In this document: positions 1-5,126 of the stretch, piece by piece
Layout of the letters: the number at the start of each line of letters is the position of its first letter
Position numbering within the stretch: the stretch's first letter is position 1
DNA from: an uncultured Pseudomonadota bacterium
GTDB taxonomy: Bacteria; Myxococcota; UBA796
Direction of reading: 5' to 3'
Assembly: GCA_913040875.1 (NCBI GenBank)
Contig: CAJWHX010000278.1
Coordinates: 1-5,126, forward strand
Length of the DNA stretch: 5,126 nucleotides
The notes under the pieces: model-generated
Seen by the model: the letters and a program-made list of their open reading frames with translations, nothing else
The model's database searches: none
What the model was told of the DNA's origin: nothing
Position numbers and translations under genes: made by a program

Positions 1-103
1 TAAGACCGAAAGATCCAAAGTTAAGTTTAGTACCACCCTTAGCTAAACCATGAATTCTACCCTTGTGAGCTTTTCTAAACTTAGTTCTTTTTGGTTGCAA
101 CAT
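1..103 (-). CDS. rplP: Large ribosomal subunit protein uL16 (L16), N-terminal part, runs off the left edge
   Basis: Ribosomal protein L16 is a core large-subunit protein that sits near the A site and the central protuberance and helps position tRNA and 5S rRNA. Only the first 34 codons lie in the window. The translation starts [16 protein letters not shown] and continues into a [12 protein letters not shown] segment. This matches the invariant L16 N-terminus (basic [15 protein letters not shown], then a FGSFGL block). The start ATG (101-103) has a Shine-Dalgarno AAGGG (bases 112-116, minus strand) at 8 bases. The gene follows the repeat-protein gene by 27 bases on the same strand, so it is probably cotranscribed, though a promoter inside the 3' end of that gene is possible. 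In most bacteria rpsC, not such a gene, precedes rplP. All three arginines seen use AGA, unlike the neighbours. The identification is firm; the operon context is the odd part. Confidence 0.95.
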   Translation of the reverse strand, partial: MLQPKRTKFRKAHKGRIHGLAKGGTKLNFGSFGL

Positions 104-130
104 GATGTTTACCCTTGGTCTATAGATTTA

Positions 131-1384
131 TTATTTGAAGTTTTTGGTGATCCAGCCCCGTCTGGGATCTCCTTCTTTCAATGCGTCATGTAGTTTTTTT
201 GCCAGTGAATTTGCTACACTATCTCCACTATTTCGAGCATGTAGAGTTATAAGATACTGGTCTTCCCATATTGGCTGTGGAACCAAACTTTGTAGTTGCT
301 GTAACAGTTCGTTGCATCGGTCTGGTACGACTCGATCTTCTAAATATATTCGGGCCAATAGACGTACAGACTGAACATCAGGACGTTGGGCGGAGCAAGA
401 ACCGGTTTCGCAGCAGCTACTGAATCCAGCCTCTAGAATATTGGCTGCAGAGATTCGATTGTCTTGTTGAAGTCGGATGGTTGCAAGTTGACGGATGAGA
501 GGTTGACTTTTGGGTAGTTCTTTAAGCAGTTGCTGTGTTTCCTGTTCGGCAATTTTTAGTTTGCCTTGTTGCAATTGCATTTGAGATCGAACGATACGCA
601 TGGAGATGTGTTCATCATCTGCTATGAGAGAGCTCATCGTGTCAATACCTTCATCGGTACGACCAGATTGTGCCATTAACTGTCCCAAGAGCGCCCCGGT
701 ATGTACATTTCCGATTACACAGTGTCCAACTTCATCTCCAAATGTCATGAGATCCGCGATTGCGAGAGGAATATTTCCGACGCTCATAGCTGCTCGAGCT
801 CGTTCGTATCGGACGGCCGGTTCTCGTTCAATATAGTTGCTCAGGATACTTACGCCATCAACTCCTTTCCCCTGTTGAATGGATAAGACAGCCTCAGCGA
901 ACTCTTGTCCCAGCGGAATTAGACGTTCCCTGACTTCAACGGGATACGTTTCTAGATGCAGAGCATATTGCAATCTAGGATCATCGGGGGGAAGACTCCA
1001 AATTGGATCGTCTCCGTGCATTTGCTTTTGACTTTCCTTTTTCGCCGCTTTGGCCTGTTTCTTCTCCAGATCCATTCGCTGAATCGCTCTGCCAGATCTT
1101 CGTATTTCTTGAACCTGACTGTTGGAAGCACCGAACTCTTTTGCTAGTATCAAATGCTCTTCAGCGCCTGTAGAATCACCCAATGAAAATCGAGCGTGAG
1201 CTTCCTCTAGATTGAGCGTGATGAGTCTCTCTAGAGATAAGTTGTATAGATCTTGTGCCCTAGCGTCGGTTAAATCTTGAACCTCAAGTCGAACTTTATT
1301 GTATTCTTGATTTGTCCAAAATATCTCTGCTCGCTCCAATCGTGCCGCAGGAGAATTGGAAAATGTACGTTGCCACCAACCCAT
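131..1384 (-). CDS. TPR-like helical-repeat protein coupled to peptide deformylase, function unknown
   Basis: A 417-residue soluble protein with no signal peptide or membrane segment. Two helical-repeat blocks resembling tetratricopeptide repeats are visible: residues about 40-95 (with an EAHARFSLGDSTGAEEHL unit) and about 190-400 (units near 197-218, 230-258, 262-292, 294-322 and 338-368, typically ending in an alanine-rich or LL-containing second helix). A lysine/alanine-rich charged stretch (about 105-121) links them and is followed by a proline-rich turn (127-136). A compact cysteine cluster, C324, C325 and C330, lies in a loop between two repeats. The start ATG shares one base with the stop of def (TAATG) and has its own GAGGGA ribosome binding site inside def, so the two products are probably made together. 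TPR proteins usually act as scaffolds for protein partners; a link to nascent chains, the ribosome or deformylase is inferred from position only. I do not recognise a named family. Confidence 0.85.
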   Translation of the reverse strand: MGWWQRTFSNSPAARLERAEIFWTNQEYNKVRLEVQDLTDARAQDLYNLSLERLITLNLEEAHARFSLGDSTGAEEHLILAKEFGASNSQVQEIRRSGRAIQRMDLEKKQAKAAKKESQKQMHGDDPIWSLPPDDPRLQYALHLETYPVEVRERLIPLGQEFAEAVLSIQQGKGVDGVSILSNYIEREPAVRYERARAAMSVGNIPLAIADLMTFGDEVGHCVIGNVHTGALLGQLMAQSGRTDEGIDTMSSLIADDEHISMRIVRSQMQLQQGKLKIAEQETQQLLKELPKSQPLIRQLATIRLQQDNRISAANILEAGFSSCCETGSCSAQRPDVQSVRLLARIYLEDRVVPDRCNELLQQLQSLVPQPIWEDQYLITLHARNSGDSVANSLAKKLHDALKEGDPRRGWITKNFK

Positions 1385-1398
1385 TACTCTGTTCCCTC
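1382..1398 (-). promoter_or_regulatory. def / repeat-protein translational coupling site (TAATG overlap with Shine-Dalgarno)
   Basis: On the minus strand the def stop TAA and the next gene's ATG share one base (TAATG, 1382-1386). A good Shine-Dalgarno, GAGGGA (1393-1398), lies 8 bases upstream of the ATG, inside the last codons of def. This arrangement allows terminating ribosomes to restart directly and usually keeps two products in a fixed ratio. It also supports the chosen start of the downstream gene. Confidence 0.75.
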
Positions 1399-1941
1399 AT
1401 TTTCTTCACTGATCTCATCGTCTGAGATAAATCGCCACAGTAAATGACCATATTTTTTGTATTCTTGCAAGAAGGTTAAAGTGAAAGGCTCCACTCTATC
1501 TGTATATATGATGCCCTGTAAGTGATCGCACTCATGTTGTGCCACCACTGAAGGATGATCTTCCAGTTCAATTGAGAATGATTCTCCCTTTTCGTTCCAT
1601 CCTGTGACTGCAATTTTGGCATGTCTGGCTACGGCACCACGCATATTTGGAACAGACAGACAGCCTTCAAACCCGATCATAATTTCTTCGGTTAGGGGGG
1701 TGATAGTGGGATTGATCCACACTTGCATTCCCTTTCCGTCATCCAGATTCAATAGGACTATTTGTTTGGATACAAAGACTTGCGGTGCGGCTAATCCAGC
1801 GCCGTCCGCATCCAGTACCGTTTCATGCATATCGGAAATAATACGCTGGATGGCATCCGATTGAATTAGATTTATAGGCACTTCAGCGGCTGGAGTCCGA
1901 AGCACAGGATGTCCTAATCGTGCAATTTTTAGTATGGCCAT
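1384..1941 (-). CDS. def: Peptide deformylase
   Basis: Peptide deformylase removes the formyl group from the initiator methionine of nascent proteins as they leave the ribosome, using a bound Fe(II) (or Zn/Ni). The 185-residue product has all three family motifs: GAGLAAPQ (residues 47-54), EGCLS (92-96) and HECDH (136-140). The metal ligands are therefore C94, H136 and H140, and the catalytic acid/base is E137. The N-terminus, MAILKIARLGHPVLR, is the usual family start, so the ATG at 1939-1941 is secure. It is preceded by a modest AAAGAGA ribosome binding site at about 7 bases. Length is normal; the last dozen residues form an acidic tail (DDEISEENEGTE) not needed for catalysis. It is the first gene of a minus-strand run with the repeat-protein gene and rplP. 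It lacks the usual partner fmt within the window. All catalytic residues are intact. Confidence 0.98.
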   Translation of the reverse strand: MAILKIARLGHPVLRTPAAEVPINLIQSDAIQRIISDMHETVLDADGAGLAAPQVFVSKQIVLLNLDDGKGMQVWINPTITPLTEEIMIGFEGCLSVPNMRGAVARHAKIAVTGWNEKGESFSIELEDHPSVVAQHECDHLQGIIYTDRVEPFTLTFLQEYKKYGHLLWRFISDDEISEENEGTE

Positions 1942-1977
1942 AGGGGATTCTCTTTGCTGGATAGAATTTGCTTATCG

Positions 1978-1998
1978 GATAATTCTGAGATAATTATC
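1978..1998. promoter_or_regulatory. AT-rich GATAAT repeats with a perfect 10-base palindrome, possible operator
   Basis: Between def and the ferredoxin gene lie two direct copies of GATAATT (1978-1984 and 1989-1995). The second is part of the perfect palindrome GATAATTATC (1989-1998). GATAAT hexamers in direct and inverted orientation are the building blocks of Fur-type iron boxes, but the spacing here does not give the full 19-base consensus. The element lies close to the predicted transcription start of def and between two iron-linked genes, so an iron-responsive regulator is conceivable. AT-rich sequence could also produce such a palindrome by chance. Confidence 0.3.
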
Positions 1999-2026
1999 AT
2001 TGTAAACCCCAAATCTTCAAATACAA
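1999..2026 (-). promoter_or_regulatory. Candidate promoter of the def run
   Basis: On the minus strand a -10-like TACAAT (bases 1999-2004, five of six matches to TATAAT) follows a weak -35-like TTGTAT (2021-2026) at 16 bases. Transcription would start near 1992, leaving a leader of about 50 bases before the def ATG and placing the GATAATTATC palindrome at the start point. No better sigma-70-type pair was seen in this gap for the minus strand. The match is weak at -35. Confidence 0.3.
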
Positions 2027-2070
2027 GATACGGAAGCATGAAAAGCTAAGGTTTCTAAGAGGAAAGCGCA

Positions 2071-2340
2071 ATGCCTGATAAGAATGACCAATGGGAAGAC
2101 AACGTAGGTGGATTTTCTATTGTAGCAGGGAAGAAGATTACGTTCTATGTCGATAGAGAATGTATCATCTGTTCTGTATGTGAAGATTCTGCACCCAGTA
2201 ATTTTCAGATGAGTGAAGAAGAAGATCACGATATCTGCTACAAACAGCCCCAAAATGAGCGGGAGCTGGAAGAATGCTACGACGCGATGGAGAACTGTCC
2301 TGTTGAAGCCATTGGTGACGATGGAACTGAAAGAGTCTGA
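2071..2340 (+). CDS. Small [4Fe-4S] ferredoxin, single cluster
   Basis: An 89-residue acidic, soluble electron-transfer protein. The cluster motif is C31-x2-C34-x2-C37 (CIICSVC) with the fourth ligand C76 followed by proline (ENCPVEAI). This is the pattern of one-cluster ferredoxins in which the second cluster site has been lost. The following APSNFQM and KQPQNE segments and the closing CPVEAIGDDG are typical of this small family, seen in several Gram-negative and environmental phyla. Two further cysteines, C56 and C69, are not cluster ligands by position; a disulfide is known in some one-cluster ferredoxins, but I cannot say it forms here. The start is supported by AAGAGGA (2057-2063) at 7 bases. 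The gene is transcribed alone, divergent from def and convergent with the ATP-grasp gene. The redox partner is not in the window. Confidence 0.93.
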   Translation: MPDKNDQWEDNVGGFSIVAGKKITFYVDRECIICSVCEDSAPSNFQMSEEEDHDICYKQPQNERELEECYDAMENCPVEAIGDDGTERV

Positions 2341-2451
2341 GTGAATAACGGGGCTGGTTGTCTTGAGTAATCATTTGATCATTGGGTGGTGCAGGAGTAT
2401 TGTTTGCGATCTGGTTCAATAGTCCAGCGACAATGACCTATTGACAACAAT
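2341..2451. other. Convergent gap between ferredoxin and ATP-grasp genes, with a weak hairpin
   Basis: Both flanking genes end here, so terminators are expected. The best structure I can find is a 7-base inverted repeat, TCAATAG (2416-2422) and CTATTGA (2438-2444), with a 15-base loop and no run of T on either side. It is not a convincing intrinsic terminator. The sequence TATTGACAA occurs twice, 14 bases apart (2439-2447 and 2453-2461); the second copy overlaps the end of the ATP-grasp gene. No small gene is apparent. Confidence 0.35.
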
Positions 2452-3444
2452 TTATTGACAAAGAGAAGCCAGATAGCGGATTGGCTGAGTACAAGCGGTT
2501 TGATGTTCCGCGTGAAAGCGCGCTGGATAAGACTGAGCGAGATTTTCAAGGCGTCCCCTAGGACGTGAGTTGACTTCAATAAGCCAGGGTTTGTACTCTG
2601 GATCGATGACGAAGTCAAGTCCAAATTCAACATTGTATCGACCATTTGGTTCTGTATCTAAGATATTGCAAGCAACGAAGCTTTGGCGTGTGATTTCGAG
2701 AATGGTCTCAGAAGGTAAGAAATCGACTGCAGGGACGGCTTCAGCGCCTCTAGCGACATTGACCACAGTTTCTGTCTTAGAGCGTCTTAAAACGGCTGTT
2801 CTCGGAATCCACTTGCCACCGATATCCTTTTGCATGAGCTGTCGTACGCTCATACCGGCCCAACCATCAGGAGGAGAGATGCCACGCTGTAGTATGGTAG
2901 GTTCCAATCGATTGGGGACAACTCCTGGTAACAAATGGGGAATAGACATGGAGGAGGTGACGGCCTGAACCCCTTTTCCCAACGCCCCAAATTGTGGCTT
3001 GATGAATCCTTGACTCCATTGTTCGAGTCTGGATTTAAACTGTGTTGGATCATTGATAACTTCAGGCATATCCAGACTTGAGCACTCCAATATTCTTTGA
3101 CAGGCAAGTTTATCACGACAAAGGAGTGTCGTGGAGAATGGATTGCCAAATGGGATGGTGTCAGCCACCGATCGAATATCTGAAAAATGTTCACTTCTTA
3201 TTTGAGATGGGAATCGATCGTGAATAATATTCACCTCAGATTTAAAGTCTACAAAAACGTTGTTTTCTATAGTTTTACCATTTATCCATACACTGTTATT
3301 TTTTCGATTTAAATCAAACCCAAACACTGTTATTATCCCTTTTACATTCAGACTCTGAATGGCTTTAGCTATGGGGAATGAATGTGATTTGGGTGATTTA
3401 GAATGGATAGGGGGAACTAAGACAGCAACGACAATTTCTGACAT
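2452..3444 (-). CDS. ATP-grasp enzyme of the YheC/YheD type
   Basis: A 330-residue soluble protein with an ATP-grasp fold, the fold of enzymes that join a carboxylate to an amine or thiol through an acyl-phosphate. Motifs in order: a conserved lysine after the N-terminal domain (CRDK, K112); a nucleotide-binding GFIKPQFGALGKGV loop (146-159, K149); a partner strand TILQRGI (183-189); a central segment around SVRQLMQKD to VARGAEAVP (199-238); and the metal-binding end EFGLDF and WLIEVNSRP (273-295), where D277, E290 and N292 are probable Mg/ATP ligands. This order fits the YheC/YheD ATP-grasp family, whose substrate is unknown and whose Bacillus members are linked to spores. The frame extends 29 codons further upstream, but MSEIVVAVLVPP at 3444 is chosen because it alone has a GGAG site. 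It is divergent from the GT87 gene. Substrate cannot be deduced. Confidence 0.85.
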   Translation of the reverse strand: MSEIVVAVLVPPIHSKSPKSHSFPIAKAIQSLNVKGIITVFGFDLNRKNNSVWINGKTIENNVFVDFKSEVNIIHDRFPSQIRSEHFSDIRSVADTIPFGNPFSTTLLCRDKLACQRILECSSLDMPEVINDPTQFKSRLEQWSQGFIKPQFGALGKGVQAVTSSMSIPHLLPGVVPNRLEPTILQRGISPPDGWAGMSVRQLMQKDIGGKWIPRTAVLRRSKTETVVNVARGAEAVPAVDFLPSETILEITRQSFVACNILDTEPNGRYNVEFGLDFVIDPEYKPWLIEVNSRPRGRLENLAQSYPARFHAEHQTACTQPIRYLASLCQ

Positions 3445-3450
3445 ACAAAA

Positions 3451-3454
3451 CTCC
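3451..3454 (-). promoter_or_regulatory. Ribosome binding site that sets the ATP-grasp start
   Basis: GGAG on the minus strand lies 6 bases before the ATG at 3442-3444. The longer in-frame start at 3531 has no comparable site and would add residues unlike the family, including part of the control region read as protein. This favours the shorter, 330-residue product. Confidence 0.7.
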
Positions 3455-3579
3455 AACACTTGACTTGAAAAGACGATATGCAATTGGTTGAACCAGTTAA
3501 CACAGGTTAATATATATTGCCATGTCAACACCTACTTTACACTACATCGATACACAATGGGTTATATTTTACAGGTTGT

Positions 3580-3586
3580 AGAGGGG
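3580..3586 (+). promoter_or_regulatory. Ribosome binding site that sets the GT87 start
   Basis: AGAGGGG lies 9 bases before the ATG at 3596. The two earlier in-frame ATGs (3488 and 3557) have no Shine-Dalgarno and would add a polar stretch ahead of the first membrane segment. The spacing is slightly long but acceptable. Confidence 0.65.
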
Positions 3587-3595
3587 ACAAACTGG

Positions 3596-4807
3596 ATGAT
3601 CGCGGGACGAAAAATTTCAAAATTGTGGACTATGGTATGGGGTATAGCACTCTTTTCCGTAATTTTTACTGTACCATATCAGGCGACCGTCAATAGTCGT
3701 TCAGGACGCGATTACGCCAGCTATCATTACGCTGTTCAAGCTACGTACAACAACGACTCACCATACACTGTGGCTACCCTCAACAAGTTGGCAAGAGAAG
3801 AGGGTACCCGTAAGTCTGTACACCCATTCTTCTATCCACCACCAGCGATACTATCGGTGATTTGGGTTCAGCCATTAACCCTAAAGCAAGGTGCCATAGC
3901 CTTCTTTTGGTTCAACCAATTTTGTCTTTTTGGCACTTTACTCATTCTTCGTCGATGGAAAAATGTGTCGTGGAGCACACTTTTTGCGTCCTCTGTACTT
4001 CTTTGGCCTGTCATTGATACTATGAAAATGGGGCAGATAAATCTGTTTGTGGGTTTGATGATACTCATAGCGCTTCGATATCGCTCTGGCGTAGCCCTAG
4101 CTATCGCTTCAATGACAAAAATGTCGCCGGCTTTGCTATTTTTTGGGTGGCTGATGGAAAAGGAATGGAAGCCGGTAATAATCTGTGCATTTGCTTGTGT
4201 AGGATTGAGTGTAGGGGTGATTCCGTGGATACCTATCGAAGAGCAGTTTCGATTTTACACTCAGATTTTGCCAGAGTTTTCATCTGGCGCCTATCACGGC
4301 TTAACAATTCCGATCAATATTCCGGCGAATCATTCGATTCCAGATCTATACAATCAAGTGTTTCCAGGAGATTCTAGAACCATATTGTCAGATTTGGCAA
4401 AACGGCTGTCCAGTATTACATCTGGCGTTGTTTTTGTGTCGATATTGGTTTGGATTCGTAGATTGACACATTCAGAGGCGAGATTATTTGCCCTGATGTC
4501 ATTGATTCCACTGATGCTAATTACACCTGTATATTGTTATGAGCATCATATGGCATTGCTTCTGGTACCGATGATATTGATTTTAGAAACAATCAAAACA
4601 TTAGGTGTTTCGAGTAGGTGTTTGGCTTGGGGAGTAGTACTGTTTGGTGGACAGCCACTATTTTCTTTGCGATGGATCCAACGAAACATTGGTGTTGGGA
4701 GTTGGTGGTTTCAAGAGTCCAAATTCTTCTTTATTGTGCTGATTGGTATCTATTGTTTGTGGTACGCACACAAAGTTGAAAAACGGTCACTGACTGAGTC
4801 TAGTTAA
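3596..4807 (+). CDS. Polytopic membrane glycosyltransferase, GT87 / DUF2029 type
   Basis: A 403-residue integral membrane protein with about ten hydrophobic segments. The family, in the GT-C fold class, transfers a sugar (mannose in characterised actinobacterial members) from a polyprenyl-phosphate carrier outside the cytoplasmic membrane. Family marks, numbered from the chosen start: a first membrane segment (about 10-28); the loop GRDY with the probable catalytic aspartate D39; NDSPY (53-57); FYPPP (79-83); MGQINL (145-150); a lysine-proline pair in a membrane segment, TKMSP (174-178); and YCYEHHM (313-319) before the last membrane helices. The sugar donor and acceptor cannot be told from sequence. 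It is divergent from the ATP-grasp gene and its last 21 bases overlap the tail of the next, opposite gene. The start is the ATG with the AGAGGGG site; two upstream starts are possible but less likely. Confidence 0.85.
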   Translation: MIAGRKISKLWTMVWGIALFSVIFTVPYQATVNSRSGRDYASYHYAVQATYNNDSPYTVATLNKLAREEGTRKSVHPFFYPPPAILSVIWVQPLTLKQGAIAFFWFNQFCLFGTLLILRRWKNVSWSTLFASSVLLWPVIDTMKMGQINLFVGLMILIALRYRSGVALAIASMTKMSPALLFFGWLMEKEWKPVIICAFACVGLSVGVIPWIPIEEQFRFYTQILPEFSSGAYHGLTIPINIPANHSIPDLYNQVFPGDSRTILSDLAKRLSSITSGVVFVSILVWIRRLTHSEARLFALMSLIPLMLITPVYCYEHHMALLLVPMILILETIKTLGVSSRCLAWGVVLFGGQPLFSLRWIQRNIGVGSWWFQESKFFFIVLIGIYCLWYAHKVEKRSLTESS

Positions 4808-5126
4808 GATATCAGTTACTTCTATCGTTTCAGTCTCTGATAAATGGCCTAAGAGCGTTTTCTTAGCTAGAGAAGGGTTGCGGTGGGCGATCAGTTTAAT
4901 AAAAGCCTGATAGCTCCCAAATGCTTGTTGTTTGTTGGTAAGTAAATGTTCTTTCCAAGCGATTTGTGTAGCGGTAATTCTAGAGAGACTATTGTACAGA
5001 AGTTGCAGTGTAAAGTTTTGCGCGGATTCTACCAACACCGAGAAAAAATGATGATCACCATCAATGAAGTCATCTTCATATGAGTCATCTTCATCCTCTG
5101 ATGAATTGAGGTCAATGATGGTCTTG
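4787..5126 (-). CDS. Unrecognised protein with acidic linker, C-terminal part, enters from the right edge
   Basis: The minus-strand frame stays open from the right edge to a TGA at 4787-4789, giving the last 112 residues of a longer protein; its start is outside the window. Visible residues 10-24 are strongly acidic (SEDEDDSYEDDF core) and low in complexity; at DNA level AGTCATCTTCAT occurs twice, 15 bases apart (5068-5079 and 5083-5094). The remaining part, from about residue 30, looks like a compact bundle of four or so amphipathic helices, with conserved-looking AQNFTLQLLYNSL and AFIKLIAHRNPSLAKKTLL stretches. No membrane segment, cysteine or catalytic motif is seen. A GTG at 5036-5038 could start a shorter product but has no ribosome binding site. 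It overlaps the GT87 gene by 21 bases, tail to tail. I do not recognise a family; an acidic tether before a helical domain suggests a protein-binding role at most. Confidence 0.65.
   Translation of the reverse strand, partial: KTIIDLNSSEDEDDSYEDDFIDGDHHFFSVLVESAQNFTLQLLYNSLSRITATQIAWKEHLLTNKQQAFGSYQAFIKLIAHRNPSLAKKTLLGHLSETETIEVTDILTRLSQ

Larger units (their letters stand above)
3445..3595. promoter_or_regulatory. Divergent control region between ATP-grasp and GT87 genes
   Basis: Both genes must be read outward from this 151-base AT-rich gap. For the plus strand, TTGAAC (3488-3493) and TATATA (3511-3516) are spaced 17 bases, a weak promoter candidate for the GT87 gene. For the minus strand there is a perfect TTGACA (3523-3528), but no good -10 at 16-18 bases. 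An imperfect dyad, AACCAGT/ACAGGTT (3491-3497 and 3502-3508, one mismatch), sits between these elements and overlaps both, as a shared operator would. The palindrome AATATATATT lies next to it (3509-3518). These are pattern matches only. Confidence 0.35.

Noticed and set aside
2416..2444. Intrinsic terminator for the convergent genes
   Set aside because: The inverted repeat has only 7 pairs, a 15-base loop and no T tract on either strand.
2570..2968. Plus-strand open frame of 132 codons
   Set aside because: It lies wholly inside the ATP-grasp gene on the other strand, has no family-like motif, and the opposite frame has clear ATP-grasp motifs.
3445..3531. Longer ATP-grasp start adding 29 residues
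   Set aside because: No ribosome binding site precedes it, while the ATG at 3444 has GGAG at 6 bases and begins with a family-like hydrophobic strand.
3488..3595. Longer GT87 starts at 3488 or 3557
   Set aside because: Neither has a Shine-Dalgarno, and the extra residues are polar and precede the first membrane helix without matching the family.
3445..3595. Small precursor peptide for the ATP-grasp enzyme, as in peptide natural product clusters
   Set aside because: Neither this gap nor 2341-2451 holds a short frame with a ribosome binding site, so there is no support for a peptide substrate gene here.
5036..5038. GTG start of a short 83-residue protein
   Set aside because: No ribosome binding site precedes it and the frame is open to the right edge with a plausible acidic linker, so the gene is better read as partial.

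Overview
This is a bacterial chromosomal window of middling, slightly AT-leaning base composition. It is compact: the gaps between genes are short, several genes touch or overlap, and nearly every base is assigned. It shows no mobile element, CRISPR array, tRNA or rRNA. The peptide deformylase, the L16 start and the one-cluster ferredoxin are bacterial-type proteins with a Gram-negative (proteobacteria-like) flavour. The deformylase and L16 N-termini look most like alpha- or deltaproteobacterial versions, but I cannot fix the phylum from this sequence alone.

Layout, left to right. Bases 1-1941 form a minus-strand cluster transcribed right to left: def (peptide deformylase), then a 417-residue helical-repeat protein joined to it by a TAATG stop/start overlap, then 27 bases later the start of rplP (ribosomal protein L16), which runs off the left edge. 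This is a translation-related cluster, but rplP normally follows rpsC in the S10 operon, so its position here is unusual. Bases 1942-2070 are a divergent control region with AT-rich GATAAT elements. To its right lies a plus-strand gene for a small single-cluster [4Fe-4S] ferredoxin (2071-2340).

After a 111-base convergent gap, a minus-strand ATP-grasp enzyme of the YheC/YheD type (2452-3444) is divergently paired, across a 151-base control region, with a plus-strand multi-pass membrane glycosyltransferase of the GT87/DUF2029 type (3596-4807). The last 21 bases of the glycosyltransferase gene overlap, tail to tail, the end of an unrecognised minus-strand gene that enters from the right edge. 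Its visible part encodes a strongly acidic linker followed by a helical C-terminus.

How the genes may work together: def and rplP both serve protein synthesis (N-formyl removal at the exit of the ribosome; a core large-subunit protein), and the repeat protein between them is a candidate accessory of that process, which is an inference from position only. The ATP-grasp enzyme and the GT87 enzyme could share a regulator and an envelope-related role, again from arrangement only. I saw no clearly new multi-gene system. The points most worth checking are the displaced rplP with its AGA-only arginines, the conserved-looking cysteine cluster in the def-coupled repeat protein, and the ATP-grasp/GT87 divergent pair.
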